From: Bipolaris cookei
Lineage: Eukaryota; Ascomycota; Dothideomycetes; Pleosporales; Pleosporaceae
Reading direction: 5' to 3'
Length of the DNA stretch: 64,000 nucleotides
NCBI GenBank assembly: GCA_002286855.1
Contig: NRSV01000034.1
Coordinates: forward strand, 186,001-250,000
Position 1 is the first letter of the stretch, and each line of letters starts with the position of its first letter. The translations under genes were made by a program, and so were the position numbers. Of this stretch, positions 55,079 to 64,000 are shown one piece after another. Below the pieces are notes generated by a model. It did no database searches and had not been told where the DNA came from. It saw nothing but the letters and a program-made list of their open reading frames with translations.

Positions 55079-55885
55079 TTAGAGTAGACTGAAAGCTTCC
55101 ATCGCCTTCCGTACCGCCTCTGTGGCCGCGCTTTCAGGAGGAAGTTTGACCCATGTCTCAACAGATTGACTAGGATTTCCACCCACGGCGCCACCGACTG
55201 CTTGGTTCATATCAGCCCTGTTTTTCCTTTCTGCAGAAGCATTGCCGGTAGCAGAGTCACGGAAATCCAACGTTCGAGGTGTTTGGTCCAAGCCGTTCTG
55301 CCTTGTTGCTTTTCTTGCCGTGGCGGTGCCTGGACGTTTACGAGGCGTCACTGGCTCCTCTTTATTGCACTCGTCTTCTACGCCGCCGAAACCATCCTGT
55401 CGCATAAACTCGTCAAAGAATTGGAGACGCGGCTCGTCAAACTTGGCGACCGCCTTACAGGCGCGATAGCCTCGTCGGAGCATGGCTGCGATATATTGTT
55501 CGGCAACACGGCGCACCTCCGACTCCTGACTCGATCCGGCACCCTCCACCGCCTCATTATGATTCAGCTTCAAAGTGAGTCCTTCGAGAGCTACTTCGGC
55601 GCGCACCACGTCGATGAGGCAAGTTGGACAGACAAAGGGATAGCCCTGTACAGGGCGTGCGCAGAGCCCGCCACAGCTTGCAGTATACTCAGTCTGGATT
55701 CTGTGCCCACACTGAAGATCGTGGAATGTTGATGAAGAGTTGCATGGACTGTACATGTCCTGGAATTGTTGTTGGTCCTGTTGTGCCCAGGCTTGATGTT
55801 GTTGCTTTTCGGCTGCAGCGAGTCTCGCATGGAACGCCTCAATGGTAGCGCGAGCGCTGGCTGTTGTAGCTTGCATTGTTGACAT
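55079..55885 (-). CDS. Cys/His-motif protein, family member C
   Basis: An intronless frame of 268 aa; start ATG at 55885. The N-terminus is Gln/Ala-rich and helical. The family block is at about residues 54-92: FHDLQCGHRIQTEYTASCGG, LCARP, then FVCPTCLIDVVRAE. It gives C-x-H-R-I-x-T ... C-x3-C ... F-x-C-P-x-C, as in members A and B. After it come a helical region (SEVRRVAEQYIAAMLRRGY) and a basic linker (TPRKRPGTATARKATRQ) that could be a nuclear localisation signal. No signal peptide or membrane span. Function unknown. The ending (EAFSLL) is followed by protein-like sequence in another frame, so the true gene may once have been longer. Confidence 0.65.
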   Translation of the reverse strand: MSTMQATTASARATIEAFHARLAAAEKQQHQAWAQQDQQQFQDMYSPCNSSSTFHDLQCGHRIQTEYTASCGGLCARPVQGYPFVCPTCLIDVVRAEVALEGLTLKLNHNEAVEGAGSSQESEVRRVAEQYIAAMLRRGYRACKAVAKFDEPRLQFFDEFMRQDGFGGVEDECNKEEPVTPRKRPGTATARKATRQNGLDQTPRTLDFRDSATGNASAERKNRADMNQAVGGAVGGNPSQSVETWVKLPPESAATEAVRKAMEAFSLL

Positions 55886-56732
55886 TTACGAAGCTCGAGT
55901 GTTGCGATTTCGGTAAGATTGGAAGAAGAGCGTGAGCTGGTTTTGAACATGAAAATCGGATGCGGGGCGATCGACTACTACTGTATCGTCGACTCCCGGC
56001 AACCCCATCTCGCTAGCATCACCGCGTAAGTATTACCATCTGCACATCATTATGCCATATCGGCCCGTCAGCCCCACGGTGTTCAGAAACCCAGCCTGAC
56101 TGGAGTTTCGCAATGCTTGGATGGTTGCAACATCTTTTGGGGTCTAGTACTGACGAATGACGAGGCCGTACAGACCTCGGCAAGCCATTGCTGGGCCAAC
56201 CACAGGCATGAGTCTAAGTACGTGCGTACAGTGACCAACCTCTAGAGAATCTACAATATCCGATGCAATATCAGTATGTTTTTACCGGGAACCACCGAAA
56301 ACCTGCAAGACCTCTCTTTCTGCCTCAAGATGTGCATCTTGTAATCGGCCGAGGAAACATTGGAGCACCTCAAACGCATAGCCAACATCTTCAGAATCAG
56401 TGCATGTCAAAAAAGAAGATAAAAAGGACCAACTAGCGTACTAATGATTAAACGTATATTGGATATGCTAAAATGAACGCAAGAATGCAACGTAACGTAT
56501 GGTATGCTATTCTAGAAAAGCGCACTTAATACCTATACCTCCCAGAGCGACACCGTTAAGCCCAAGCAAGAAGGCGCCCGTTGTTACCAATGTGATACAT
56601 GCTGAAAATAAAAAAAGGGTCATGCATCGCATTTCTCCGTTGTGAGTGATGCAGTGCGTGCAGTAAGTCAGTTTAGAGATTGTATGACATCAAGTTTGGC
56701 ATTGAAGGCCGTGGAACGGGAAGCCGTGCAGG
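55886..56732. other. Intergenic, promoter of member C and 3' flank of the prolidase gene
   Basis: About 850 bp; AT-rich patches around 56400-56500. No gene recognised. Confidence 0.55.
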
Positions 56733-59375
56733 CTACTTGCGCTGTTCAAGATGACTAAGCCTCGATTGTAACGACTCCAGCTTCCTTCGTACCACCTCCA
56801 CTTCCGAGACTATTTCTGCGCCGGGATGTTGAGGTCTTGGTGATGGTAAGGACAAGGGTGACACTGTGGTAGATGGTCCAGGTTGGGGTTGCGTGGCTGG
56901 ATCTTTGGAGCGAGGAGAACATGATGCAGGTTGTTCTTCCGAAGCATTAGCCTTGGGTGAAAACTCGGATTGTGTGTGTTGTGTGGCGGACGGCATTTTC
57001 GCCTGGTTCGACCTCAAACTTGAGTGAGAGCGCGGTTGTGAGCATATTTCTTCCCTCTTTTTGCCTCCATGTTCACGAGTATCTGATGGCGTGCTAGTTA
57101 ACACCTTGACTTTATGCAATTCCGACACCTTGACCTCCTTGCTTCCGAGTCCCAAAACGGGGCTTCTTGCGTTGTCCTTCTGTGTGGTTACTGCCACTGA
57201 TGCTGGTGACCCCTGCGCTGATGATGCAAGGTTTTGCCTTAGCCGATCTAGTGTTTGAACGAGAATGGCACAGTTCTTGCATGCAGACAAGTCGATAGAC
57301 TTGGGATTTGTTCGTGGCAACGAAGAGATGCTAGAGGCATCACTCATATATATATGCTGCATCCCCGGATTGTTATCGCCACAAACGGGTTGTACTTTCC
57401 TCATGGTTGTTGTAAGCGATGACGTTGCTGGTTTTGAACTGCCTTTCTTCCGCCACTGCTCAATCTTTTCCTCCGTAGTCATGGAGCGTGCAAAATTTGA
57501 GAAGAGCGCCGGTTCTGTCCAAGGTCCAAGTCCCACATTCTTATGTTTGGGGTCGGCTGGTAAGGTTGCTGATCGTGAAAGTGGTCTTTGTACAAGTTGC
57601 GGCATTTCCTTCGGGATTCCAGGTGCGCGCAAGAGTGGCGCTTCTATATCTTTAACTTTTCCCGGTGAGATTGCTACTGTTCGATTTAGTGGACTTTTCA
57701 CCTTTGAGTTGCCCTGTCTGATGATTTCGAGCATCGCTTCGCCCTTAGGAGCAGTGGTTAGATTCTCATAGCCTCTGGCAGTTATCAGAATATCATCTTC
57801 GATGCGAACTCCGCCCACAGGTAAGTAACGTTTTAGTGCTTCAGTGTTGATAAATTTCGAATGGACCGGTGAAGGGAGGTAGAAGTGTTGCAAAGCGTAG
57901 GCCGAGAAGTAGATGCCAGGCTCGACAGTCACCACCATGCCTTCCTCGAGATGGCTACTCCGAGGATCTGCTGGCGCGCGACATGTCTCGGGATTGTATA
58001 CTGGACTGTGAAAGTTTTCTGGATAGAGAGAAGGTGCCTATGGAATATTAGCAGCTGTCGACATACGTGGCACTTTTCAAACTAACCTGTTGAGTGACAA
58101 GCTTGCCTCTTCGGATGCTCATCAGATCTGCTTGGCTCGGGTCATGAACTTCTAAGCCGACGTGATGTCCCAACCCATGGGGAAAGAAGGCCCTACTTGT
58201 GCCTGCTTTGTAGATTTCTTCTTTTGTTCCATTATGCAGGATTCCGAGTTGCAGAAGACCATCAATAGCAATTTGATGCGCCAGAATGTGCAGGTCTAGA
58301 TACCTAACACCAGGACCCAATCTTTCGATGCACGTGTCCTGCATGCGTTGAACCAGCTTGTAGACGTTTTTGGCTTCTTTGCTAGGCCAAGAAGCAGATA
58401 GAGGGAAAGAACGCGTAATGTCGCTAGCATACAGCTCGTACTCACAACCAGCATCTAAGCACATGAGCTGCCGACCAGCAAAGCTCTCATTGTTCGCATC
58501 ATAATGCAGAGTACCTGCATTCGGTCCGGATGCGGCAATGGGATTATAGGCTTGCTGTTTGGCCTGACGTGATATACATACATCCATGAAGAGGCCTTCG
58601 ACTTGCGCTTCGTTGTTGAAGCTGAGGATGTTTTCAAGTACCTCTCGATGCGCCTGCGAGCTAATGTCATTCGCTTTCCGGATGAGGCTGATTTCATGGT
58701 TGTCCTTGATCATGCGACACATGTTCATGGCTGGTTGAAGAGAATGAAAGTCGGTGCGAGGTACAAGATTACCGCAGCCTGGTACCCGCGAAGATGGATG
58801 CAAGACGTAAACGCCGGCGTGGCGATTGACATGGGCCCACTCCTGGATGACATACTGTAGCTCGTCTGTGTAGAACACTTGGTCAATGTCATATTTAGTG
58901 AGCGCCTCTGCTCGAGTGGAGCCACGGCCATTCCAGATGACGCGCGCAGGGTTGATGCGCGGAATGAATAAAGTTAGGACATCGCGTTGGACATCGTAAG
59001 CCATGTGGCAATCAGGTTCATTACATCTTGCCATTATCAGCACATGAATGAAGCAGTTGGTGACTTGGGCGCAACGCACCCGCTCAAGTAGTAAAAATAT
59101 CGTCGCTGGCGAAAGGGAGCTGGCATGTCGCTATCTTCATTGTTCCTCGCCGGCTGGCCTGGAAGGTAGATCAACCCATGCTCGATGCCCATCTTTTCTT
59201 GCACGCGCCGCGCATGCTGTTTGGCTGGACAATGTTAGCATGACGCACAGGTCGAGAAGCCACAGTGTTTACCTGGGTACTTGTCGAATGGCGTCTCGGC
59301 CTCGAGGTGCAGCCAGTAGTCTTTGTCCTCCCACCTGAGGCGTTCGGCAAGACTGGTCGCGTCGAGAACTTGCAT
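56733..59375 (-). CDS. M24 metallopeptidase (Xaa-Pro aminopeptidase/prolidase type) with long tail
   Basis: Four exons (59273-59375, 59080-59224, 58087-59026, 56733-58037) join in frame to 830 aa. The N-terminal AMP_N-like domain includes YLPGQPARNNEDSDMPAPFR, FYYLSGCNEPDCHMAYDV and FIPRINP. The pita-bread M24 domain has all five metal-ligand positions: Asp in LDAGCEYELYASDITRSFP (two), His in FFPHGLGHHVGLEVHDPS, Glu in VVTVEPGIYF and Glu in GGVRIEDDILIT. Such enzymes cleave Xaa-Pro bonds with two Mn/Zn ions, usually in the cytosol. The core ends near residue 500. A further 330 residues are Ser/Pro/Lys-rich and disordered and finish in a coiled coil (VEVVRRKLESLQSRLSHLEQ), absent from ordinary prolidases (about 460-500 aa). 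The frame through the tail is continuous. Confidence 0.9.
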
Positions 59376-59924
59376 GGTTGCACCTTTTTCCGACCTGCAG
59401 AAACACTGCGAATGCAAAACTTGTCGCATCGGCGGAGGCGCGGTCGCTCTATTAGTGCTGTGTGAGCTGCTCACCGGTGAAGCCCCCGAATCCGTGCAGG
59501 CGCCAAGATCCGGTCAAGTAATCCGTGCAGCAGCACCGGTTTTTTCTTTTGAGGTGCTCAAAACGATTCTAGTCCCGTTGTGTTCGTCTGGATTGCACAC
59601 CATGTGCTGACACTGTTTTAATGCCACCGAGAGGGCGTGAGTGAGGGATGGATGCGATGGTGAGCCCGACGATGAGACGTCGTAGGTGTCGAACCGCATT
59701 TCTCGTCATGTGCTCTTGTCCGACCCCGCCCCTACACTTCCCCAGATGCGTCTTGTGTGCGACATCGTGCTCGTGTGGTATTTGCAGCTCAGCTGGGCGC
59801 CGACATGATCTTAACAGCTATTGATAGGTGACACGAGGTGGATGACACCTGTTTCAGATCCATTAGGTAGGAGAAGTGAAGGGATTGCCATTTGGCGGCC
59901 TAAAGGCCCGTTTATTGGCTAATC

Positions 59925-60104
59925 TGTTGACCGGTGGCTGACCGCGTCTTTCCGCTGCATTCACAACATCGAATATCGCAAATAGCCACGGAATATGGGC
60001 AAAGCTGGAAAATGCTGCCCAACTGTGACCTTTTTCCAGCTAATTCGCTAGAGAGCGTGCTCACTGACAAGGTGAAGGGAGGGTCGGCGACGAGGCGGTC
60101 AACA
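59925..60104. repeat. Possible solo LTR or small element with TG..CA ends
   Basis: The segment begins TGTTGACCG and ends CGGTCAACA, a perfect 9 bp inverted pair of TG..CA type, 180 bp apart. I see no target-site duplication at its flanks, and no second copy in the window, so assignment as an LTR is weak. Confidence 0.3.
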
Positions 60105-60293
60105 CCCTTGTGTATTATAAGAGCGACTTTTTATACTATGATTACCCGGCAAATCTAGGCTACGAGCCTCCCCTTGATCTAGATGACCCCTCCTCTTGTA
60201 ACTACACCAAATTGATAGAACTACGTAGACACTTGTAGGCCTTCAGCCTACACGTCCTATATAGCCCTACGGGCTGAGAAATGACCTTAAGCT

Positions 60294-60336
60294 ACAACAA
60301 CAACAATAATAATCATAATAACAATAATAATAATAA
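60294..60336. repeat. (CAA)n(TAA)n compound microsatellite
   Basis: Imperfect CAA units pass into AAT units, in noncoding sequence. Confidence 0.85.
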
Positions 60337-60649
60337 CATCCGGAAAATCCTCGCTTATTCAAATCAGCCCCAGACGTTTCTCAAAAGCGTCCTGTGAGCA
60401 GAAGCATAGCGATTGGCACCAATCTACTCGTTTCGTTCACTGTTCAAAGCGCTGTAAGACGTTCATTAATACGGAACATCTTTCAAGCTACTGTGCTTTT
60501 CCATAGGAACATAAATAGTGGACATCGTGGTGAGATATAAAGTGTCCATAAAATTTCATTATCATTTCCACTAAACTGAACAAGATTATACCCGCACATG
60601 TCGTACATATGCAAGCCCACCACCAAGGCCTTAGCCATTCACCTTCTTT

Positions 60650-62158
60650 TCACCATACAGCACTCGCATATGTAGCATTTTGTAATTCAACAGAGTCAGA
60701 TACATCATCATTGTCTTCTTCTTCTTCGTTGTCGTCGTCATCGTCGTCGTCGTCGTCATCATTCTCTTCCTCTTCCTCGTCACCCATATCCTCATCTTCA
60801 CCCGAATCATCGCCATTAGAGTGTAATAATTCAGGCTGCCGGTCCACAAAGACTTGTTCCGCCAGCTCCTCCCAAAACTTGTTCATTCCCTTTCCCGTGT
60901 GTTCTTTGACCTTCAGCGACTTAGCGTCCTCCTTTTCCCTAAAGTTCACATGCGCGTGGTCCTGCTGCAGCATACCGACTTTGAGGTGATTGAGGTTGAA
61001 CTGCGGGAGTCTGGAGAGCCTATTGAACAGGTCTCTCCAAAAGTTTGGCTTGTGACCCATGGGGATGTGGGTTAAGCTGTGGAGGTTCATTCTCCAGAGA
61101 CTGAGATCCTCCAACGTTGGCGCAAATTTGGTAATGAGCGAGATGAGAATATCAGCCTTGACGCTCTGCTGACCCAATTCAAGTGTTTTTAGCAATGGTA
61201 GCGCGATTGGGGCGGGGTGAAGGAATGAGGCAGTCGTCATTGTTGCGGGTGGTGATTCACTTAGCCACTGTAGGAAGGCTTCGTTGTTAGCAACCAAGTG
61301 CTTCTCAAAGTTCAACCGCAGATGCGTCAGGTTAGGTGTGTGTCTTAGGAAATGTCGAAGTGAACGACCTGGATGCAAATCGGCCGAAGCGCCGTTGCTG
61401 TGAGTATGCAGAAGGCGTATAGCCAGGCTGACATTCAACAAAAGCGTGGTTATATTGCGCAAGACAGGTTCTATTGTTGGTAGAAGGAAGCCTGGAAGGA
61501 AAAATGCTGAGTCGAGCAGTCCATGTTGCCGAAGTAGCACCTCGAATTGCGGAGGCTGTCGATTGGCTCTCCCCAGGGCATATAGCACACTGGAGAATAT
61601 GCGGGAGACAAAGCGCGTTGTGATTTCTGGCGAATATGATCCCCGATCCGCGAAGCTCAGCCGGACTCCCGTCTCATGGTATACTGTTGTAGCACTCCAG
61701 GATGACCAGCTCTTCCCATCGCGAGTCCGCTTATTTGAATCGAAGTCGCGAATACCAACAGTTTGGAGGTTTTCTAACCGCGAGAATGCCTCGGAAAGCA
61801 TCTCGCGGTCTACACCTGTACTCAACAAGGCCTTTTGCTCTTCGTAGCCGTGAATGTATCGAGCAGCTGCCTCTTCGTCCCTGAAGCGTAGTGGTATTTC
61901 CTCGAAGACATTGGTAGCAATGATGACGTGTATCAGCTTCTTGGAGAAGCTGGCGTGCTTGGAAATATCAACCAACGCCTGCAGACTTGTATGTGTGAGC
62001 ATAAACTGCTTCTTGCTGAAGAACTCTTGCGAGAACCATTCGTAGAGAGACTTCTCTGTTTGTTTGCAGACCAGTCGCAGGGCGCCAAGATCTTCAGTAG
62101 GTAAAAGGGCTGAGATTGCAACGAGCAACTCGAGCGGAATTGTGAGAAGCGATGCCAT
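60650..62158 (-). CDS. F-box protein with acidic C-terminus
   Basis: An intronless gene of 502 aa from the first ATG (MASLLTIPLELLVAISALLP). Residues about 5-45 are an F-box (LPTEDLGALRLVCKQTEKSL), the Skp1-binding module of SCF ubiquitin ligases. The central part has leucine-rich, LRR-like strands (TPNLTHLRLNFEKHL, ALPLLKTLELGQQSVKAD, APTLEDLSLWRMNLHS), suggesting substrate recognition. The last 60 residues are almost only Asp/Glu (GEDEDMGDEEEEENDDDDD). The substrate is unknown. It shares a 270 bp divergent promoter with the PARP gene. Confidence 0.88.
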   Translation of the reverse strand: MASLLTIPLELLVAISALLPTEDLGALRLVCKQTEKSLYEWFSQEFFSKKQFMLTHTSLQALVDISKHASFSKKLIHVIIATNVFEEIPLRFRDEEAAARYIHGYEEQKALLSTGVDREMLSEAFSRLENLQTVGIRDFDSNKRTRDGKSWSSWSATTVYHETGVRLSFADRGSYSPEITTRFVSRIFSSVLYALGRANRQPPQFEVLLRQHGLLDSAFFLPGFLLPTIEPVLRNITTLLLNVSLAIRLLHTHSNGASADLHPGRSLRHFLRHTPNLTHLRLNFEKHLVANNEAFLQWLSESPPATMTTASFLHPAPIALPLLKTLELGQQSVKADILISLITKFAPTLEDLSLWRMNLHSLTHIPMGHKPNFWRDLFNRLSRLPQFNLNHLKVGMLQQDHAHVNFREKEDAKSLKVKEHTGKGMNKFWEELAEQVFVDRQPELLHSNGDDSGEDEDMGDEEEEENDDDDDDDDDDNEEEEDNDDVSDSVELQNATYASAVW

Positions 62159-62428
62159 TGTTGGGATCAATGACTGAGATGGATTCAGACTCAGCAGCGC
62201 CAGTGCGTGTCTTCCTTGGTCCTCTTATCATGTGGTAGCGCGTCGACGCCGCGCAGGCAGACATGACGAGCTAGTCCACTTCTGGGCTGATGCCTAAGGG
62301 TGCTACCTCTGCGCGCGTCACTCGTCTGGTCGGACGCCTGATTGATTTCCCGAAAGTCTTCAAATAAAGGCGCTCGTCGCTGCTGCTGTTGCAGCTATAT
62401 CACAATTCTCAAACTTCAATTCGCACCA

Positions 62429-64000
62429 ATGCCTCGTAAAGCTGCACCAAAGGCCACACCAAAGGCCGCACCACCTCTGGATGGATGCTCTGTCGCTACA
62501 TCTGGCCGCTTCCCGGGAACATCACAATCCGCACTTCAGTCGCGTCTTACGTCACTGGGTGCTACTATTGCATCCAGCGTCACGGCAAACACAACCCATC
62601 TCATTGCAACTGAAAAGGATTATGAGAGCAATTCGGCCAAGACCAAAGCTGCGGCTGCCCATGACGTGCCTGTAGTGACCATTGAATGGCTTGACGAATG
62701 CGAGTCGAAAGGTACGCTGCAATAACACTTTGATACTGTTGTCTCACGAGGCCCTTTTGAAAGAAGCAAATAAAGTGTTGAGGTTGACGTTTGGCGCAGG
62801 CTCCAAGGTAGATGAAACACAGTACTTGCTGTCGTCTGGCGCTGCTCCTACGCAGAATGATTCAAACAAACGACCCGCTTCTACCACTCCTCCAGCACCA
62901 TCTCAAGAAAAGAAACCCAAGATCAGGGAGGATGCCAAGGTAGGAGATGGCCAGAATGCCAAATCAAAGACGATTGCCATCTCCATAGATGAATGGTGCC
63001 CTCTTGCAAACTATCAGGTGTACATTGACCCCAATGGTACTATATACGATGCGTCGCTCAATCAGACCAATGCCGGTGCCAACAACAGTAAGCAATACTT
63101 CTAGAGAAAATATCTGTGATATACATGCTAACTTTGTATTCATCTGTGCAGACAAGTTTTATAAATGTCAGGTGTGTTTCCTTGATTACAAAGAGCCCTA
63201 GACTCGACTAATAAACATAGCTTCTTGTCAATGGAGCAGACTATAAAACTTGGGTAAGCAGCACTTCCTCAAATAGCGTTTTATGAATGTATTATGAACT
63301 AACCTTCTTCGCCAACCTGTAGACTCGCTGGGGCCGTGTTGGTGAGCGTGGGCAGAGCGCCGTGTTGGGCGAAGGCAGCTTGACTGACGCCATGAGCAAA
63401 TTTGAAAAGAAGTTTAAGGAAAAATCAGGTCTCAGATGGAATGATCGTAGCGCAGAGCCAAAGTCAGGAAAATACGCGTACGTGGAGCGTTCGTACAACC
63501 CTGACTCGGATGATGAGGGCGATGAAGACGACACTGGTACGGGTGCGGACGACGAAAAGAAAGACACCGTCAAGCCCGTCGAGTGCACGCTTGACACGCC
63601 TACACAAGACCTTATGAAGCTTATCTTCAACCAGGTAAGCATAAGTGTTCTTTCATTTGGTCACCAGATTACATGCCGTAAAGACCTTCAGCTCACCCAA
63701 AGTAGGATTATTTCGATGCCACCATGTCTGCCCTCAATTACGATGCAAACAAACTACCACTGGGCAAACTTAGTAAGGGAACAATTGCTCGTGGCTTCCA
63801 AGCTTTGAAGGAGCTCTCTGTGCTTCTAGACAACACCGACGCAGCATCGCGAGCAGAAGTAGAACGTCTATCCAACCACTACTTTTCCGTGATTCCACAC
63901 GCCTTTGGTCGCAACCGTCCTCCAGTTATCCGAGACAATGATGCCCTTAAGAAGGAAATCGAGCTACTCGAGAGTCTGTCAGATATGAAGGAGACTGCCG
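62429..64000 (+). CDS. prpA: Poly(ADP-ribose) polymerase, 5' part (cut by window edge)
   Basis: Six exons so far: 62429-62711, 62800-63087, 63152-63171, 63221-63253, 63323-63634 and 63706 to the window edge. All phases agree. The N-terminal BRCT domain (about residues 15-100) has SGRFPGTSQSALQSRLTSLG, SSVTANTTHLIATEKDYE and VVTIEWLDECESKG. A basic linker (KKPKIRED) could be nuclear-localising. The WGR domain follows with YQVYIDPNGTIYDASLNQTN and YKTWTRWGRVGERGQ. Then the PARP regulatory helical domain starts at TPTQDLMKLIFNQDYF and continues with LPLGKLSKGTIARGFQ. The catalytic ADP-ribosyl transferase domain lies beyond the edge. This BRCT-WGR-PARP order is that of fungal PARP (PrpA), a DNA-damage responsive nuclear enzyme. 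Confidence 0.95.

Larger units (their letters stand above)
59376..60649. other. Repeat-bearing intergenic region
   Basis: About 1.27 kb. The part next to 59376 should be the prolidase promoter. The rest holds an LTR-like segment (59925-60104) and a CAA/TAA microsatellite at 60294-60336. No gene is supported. Confidence 0.5.

Noticed and set aside
59027..59079. ATG at 59079 as start of the prolidase
   Set aside because: It lies in an intron: the family sequence joins SG to CNEPDCHM only if 59027-59079 is removed, and upstream exons supply the conserved N-terminus.
60105..60336. Possible LTR extending through the CAA/TAA repeat, with a minus-strand TATAAAAAG
   Set aside because: No matching second copy or target duplication visible in this window; a TATA-like sequence alone is not enough.
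60609..60989. Ser-rich plus-strand frame
   Set aside because: Antisense of the Asp/Glu tract at the end of the F-box gene.

Overview
The window reads as nuclear DNA of a filamentous ascomycete. Genes carry one to five short spliceosomal introns of about 45-70 bp with GT..AG ends. Families typical of Pezizomycotina are present: Zn2Cys6 regulator, beta-mannosidase B, fungal rhodopsin-domain membrane proteins, a Dal5-type MFS transporter. A Fot1/pogo-type transposon shows decay compatible with RIP. The style suggests Dothideomycetes (probably Pleosporales), but that is inference from protein flavour, not a database match.

The left half (1-37.4 kb) is mostly conserved, GC-balanced genes. In order: a Zn2Cys6 transcription factor and beta-mannosidase B in tandem; a thaumatin-like secreted or anchored protein; a cytochrome b5/fatty acid 2-hydroxylase (Scs7); an RBM39/Rsd1-like splicing factor; the pseudouridine synthase Pus7; a PHD-finger protein; a single-pass membrane protein; a proline-rich SH3-ligand-like protein; an ELO-family elongase with a long acidic tail; the APC/C subunit Doc1/Apc10 with a large disordered insert; and a fungal rhodopsin-domain membrane protein.

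The right half (37.4-60.6 kb) is more accessory. It opens with a 3.7 kb gene-poor, AT-rich stretch holding one intron-containing tRNA gene. Then come three loci of an apparently related Cys/His-motif protein family (41.1, 45.2 and 55.1 kb, the middle one frameshifted), an MFS permease, and a nitrilase and a plant-type sedoheptulose/fructose-bisphosphatase that share a 541 bp divergent promoter. These are followed by a complete but dead 1865 bp Fot1/pogo transposon with TA target duplications, a second rhodopsin-domain membrane protein, degenerate coding remnants, and an M24 prolidase with a 330-residue tail. The window closes with an F-box protein and, divergently, the 5' part of a poly(ADP-ribose) polymerase (BRCT-WGR-PARP regulatory region) cut by the right edge.

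No biosynthetic cluster or defence island is evident. The candidates for something undescribed are the three-locus Cys/His family and the fungal class I SBPase-like enzyme. Exon boundaries were derived by hand from reading-frame continuity and splice consensus.
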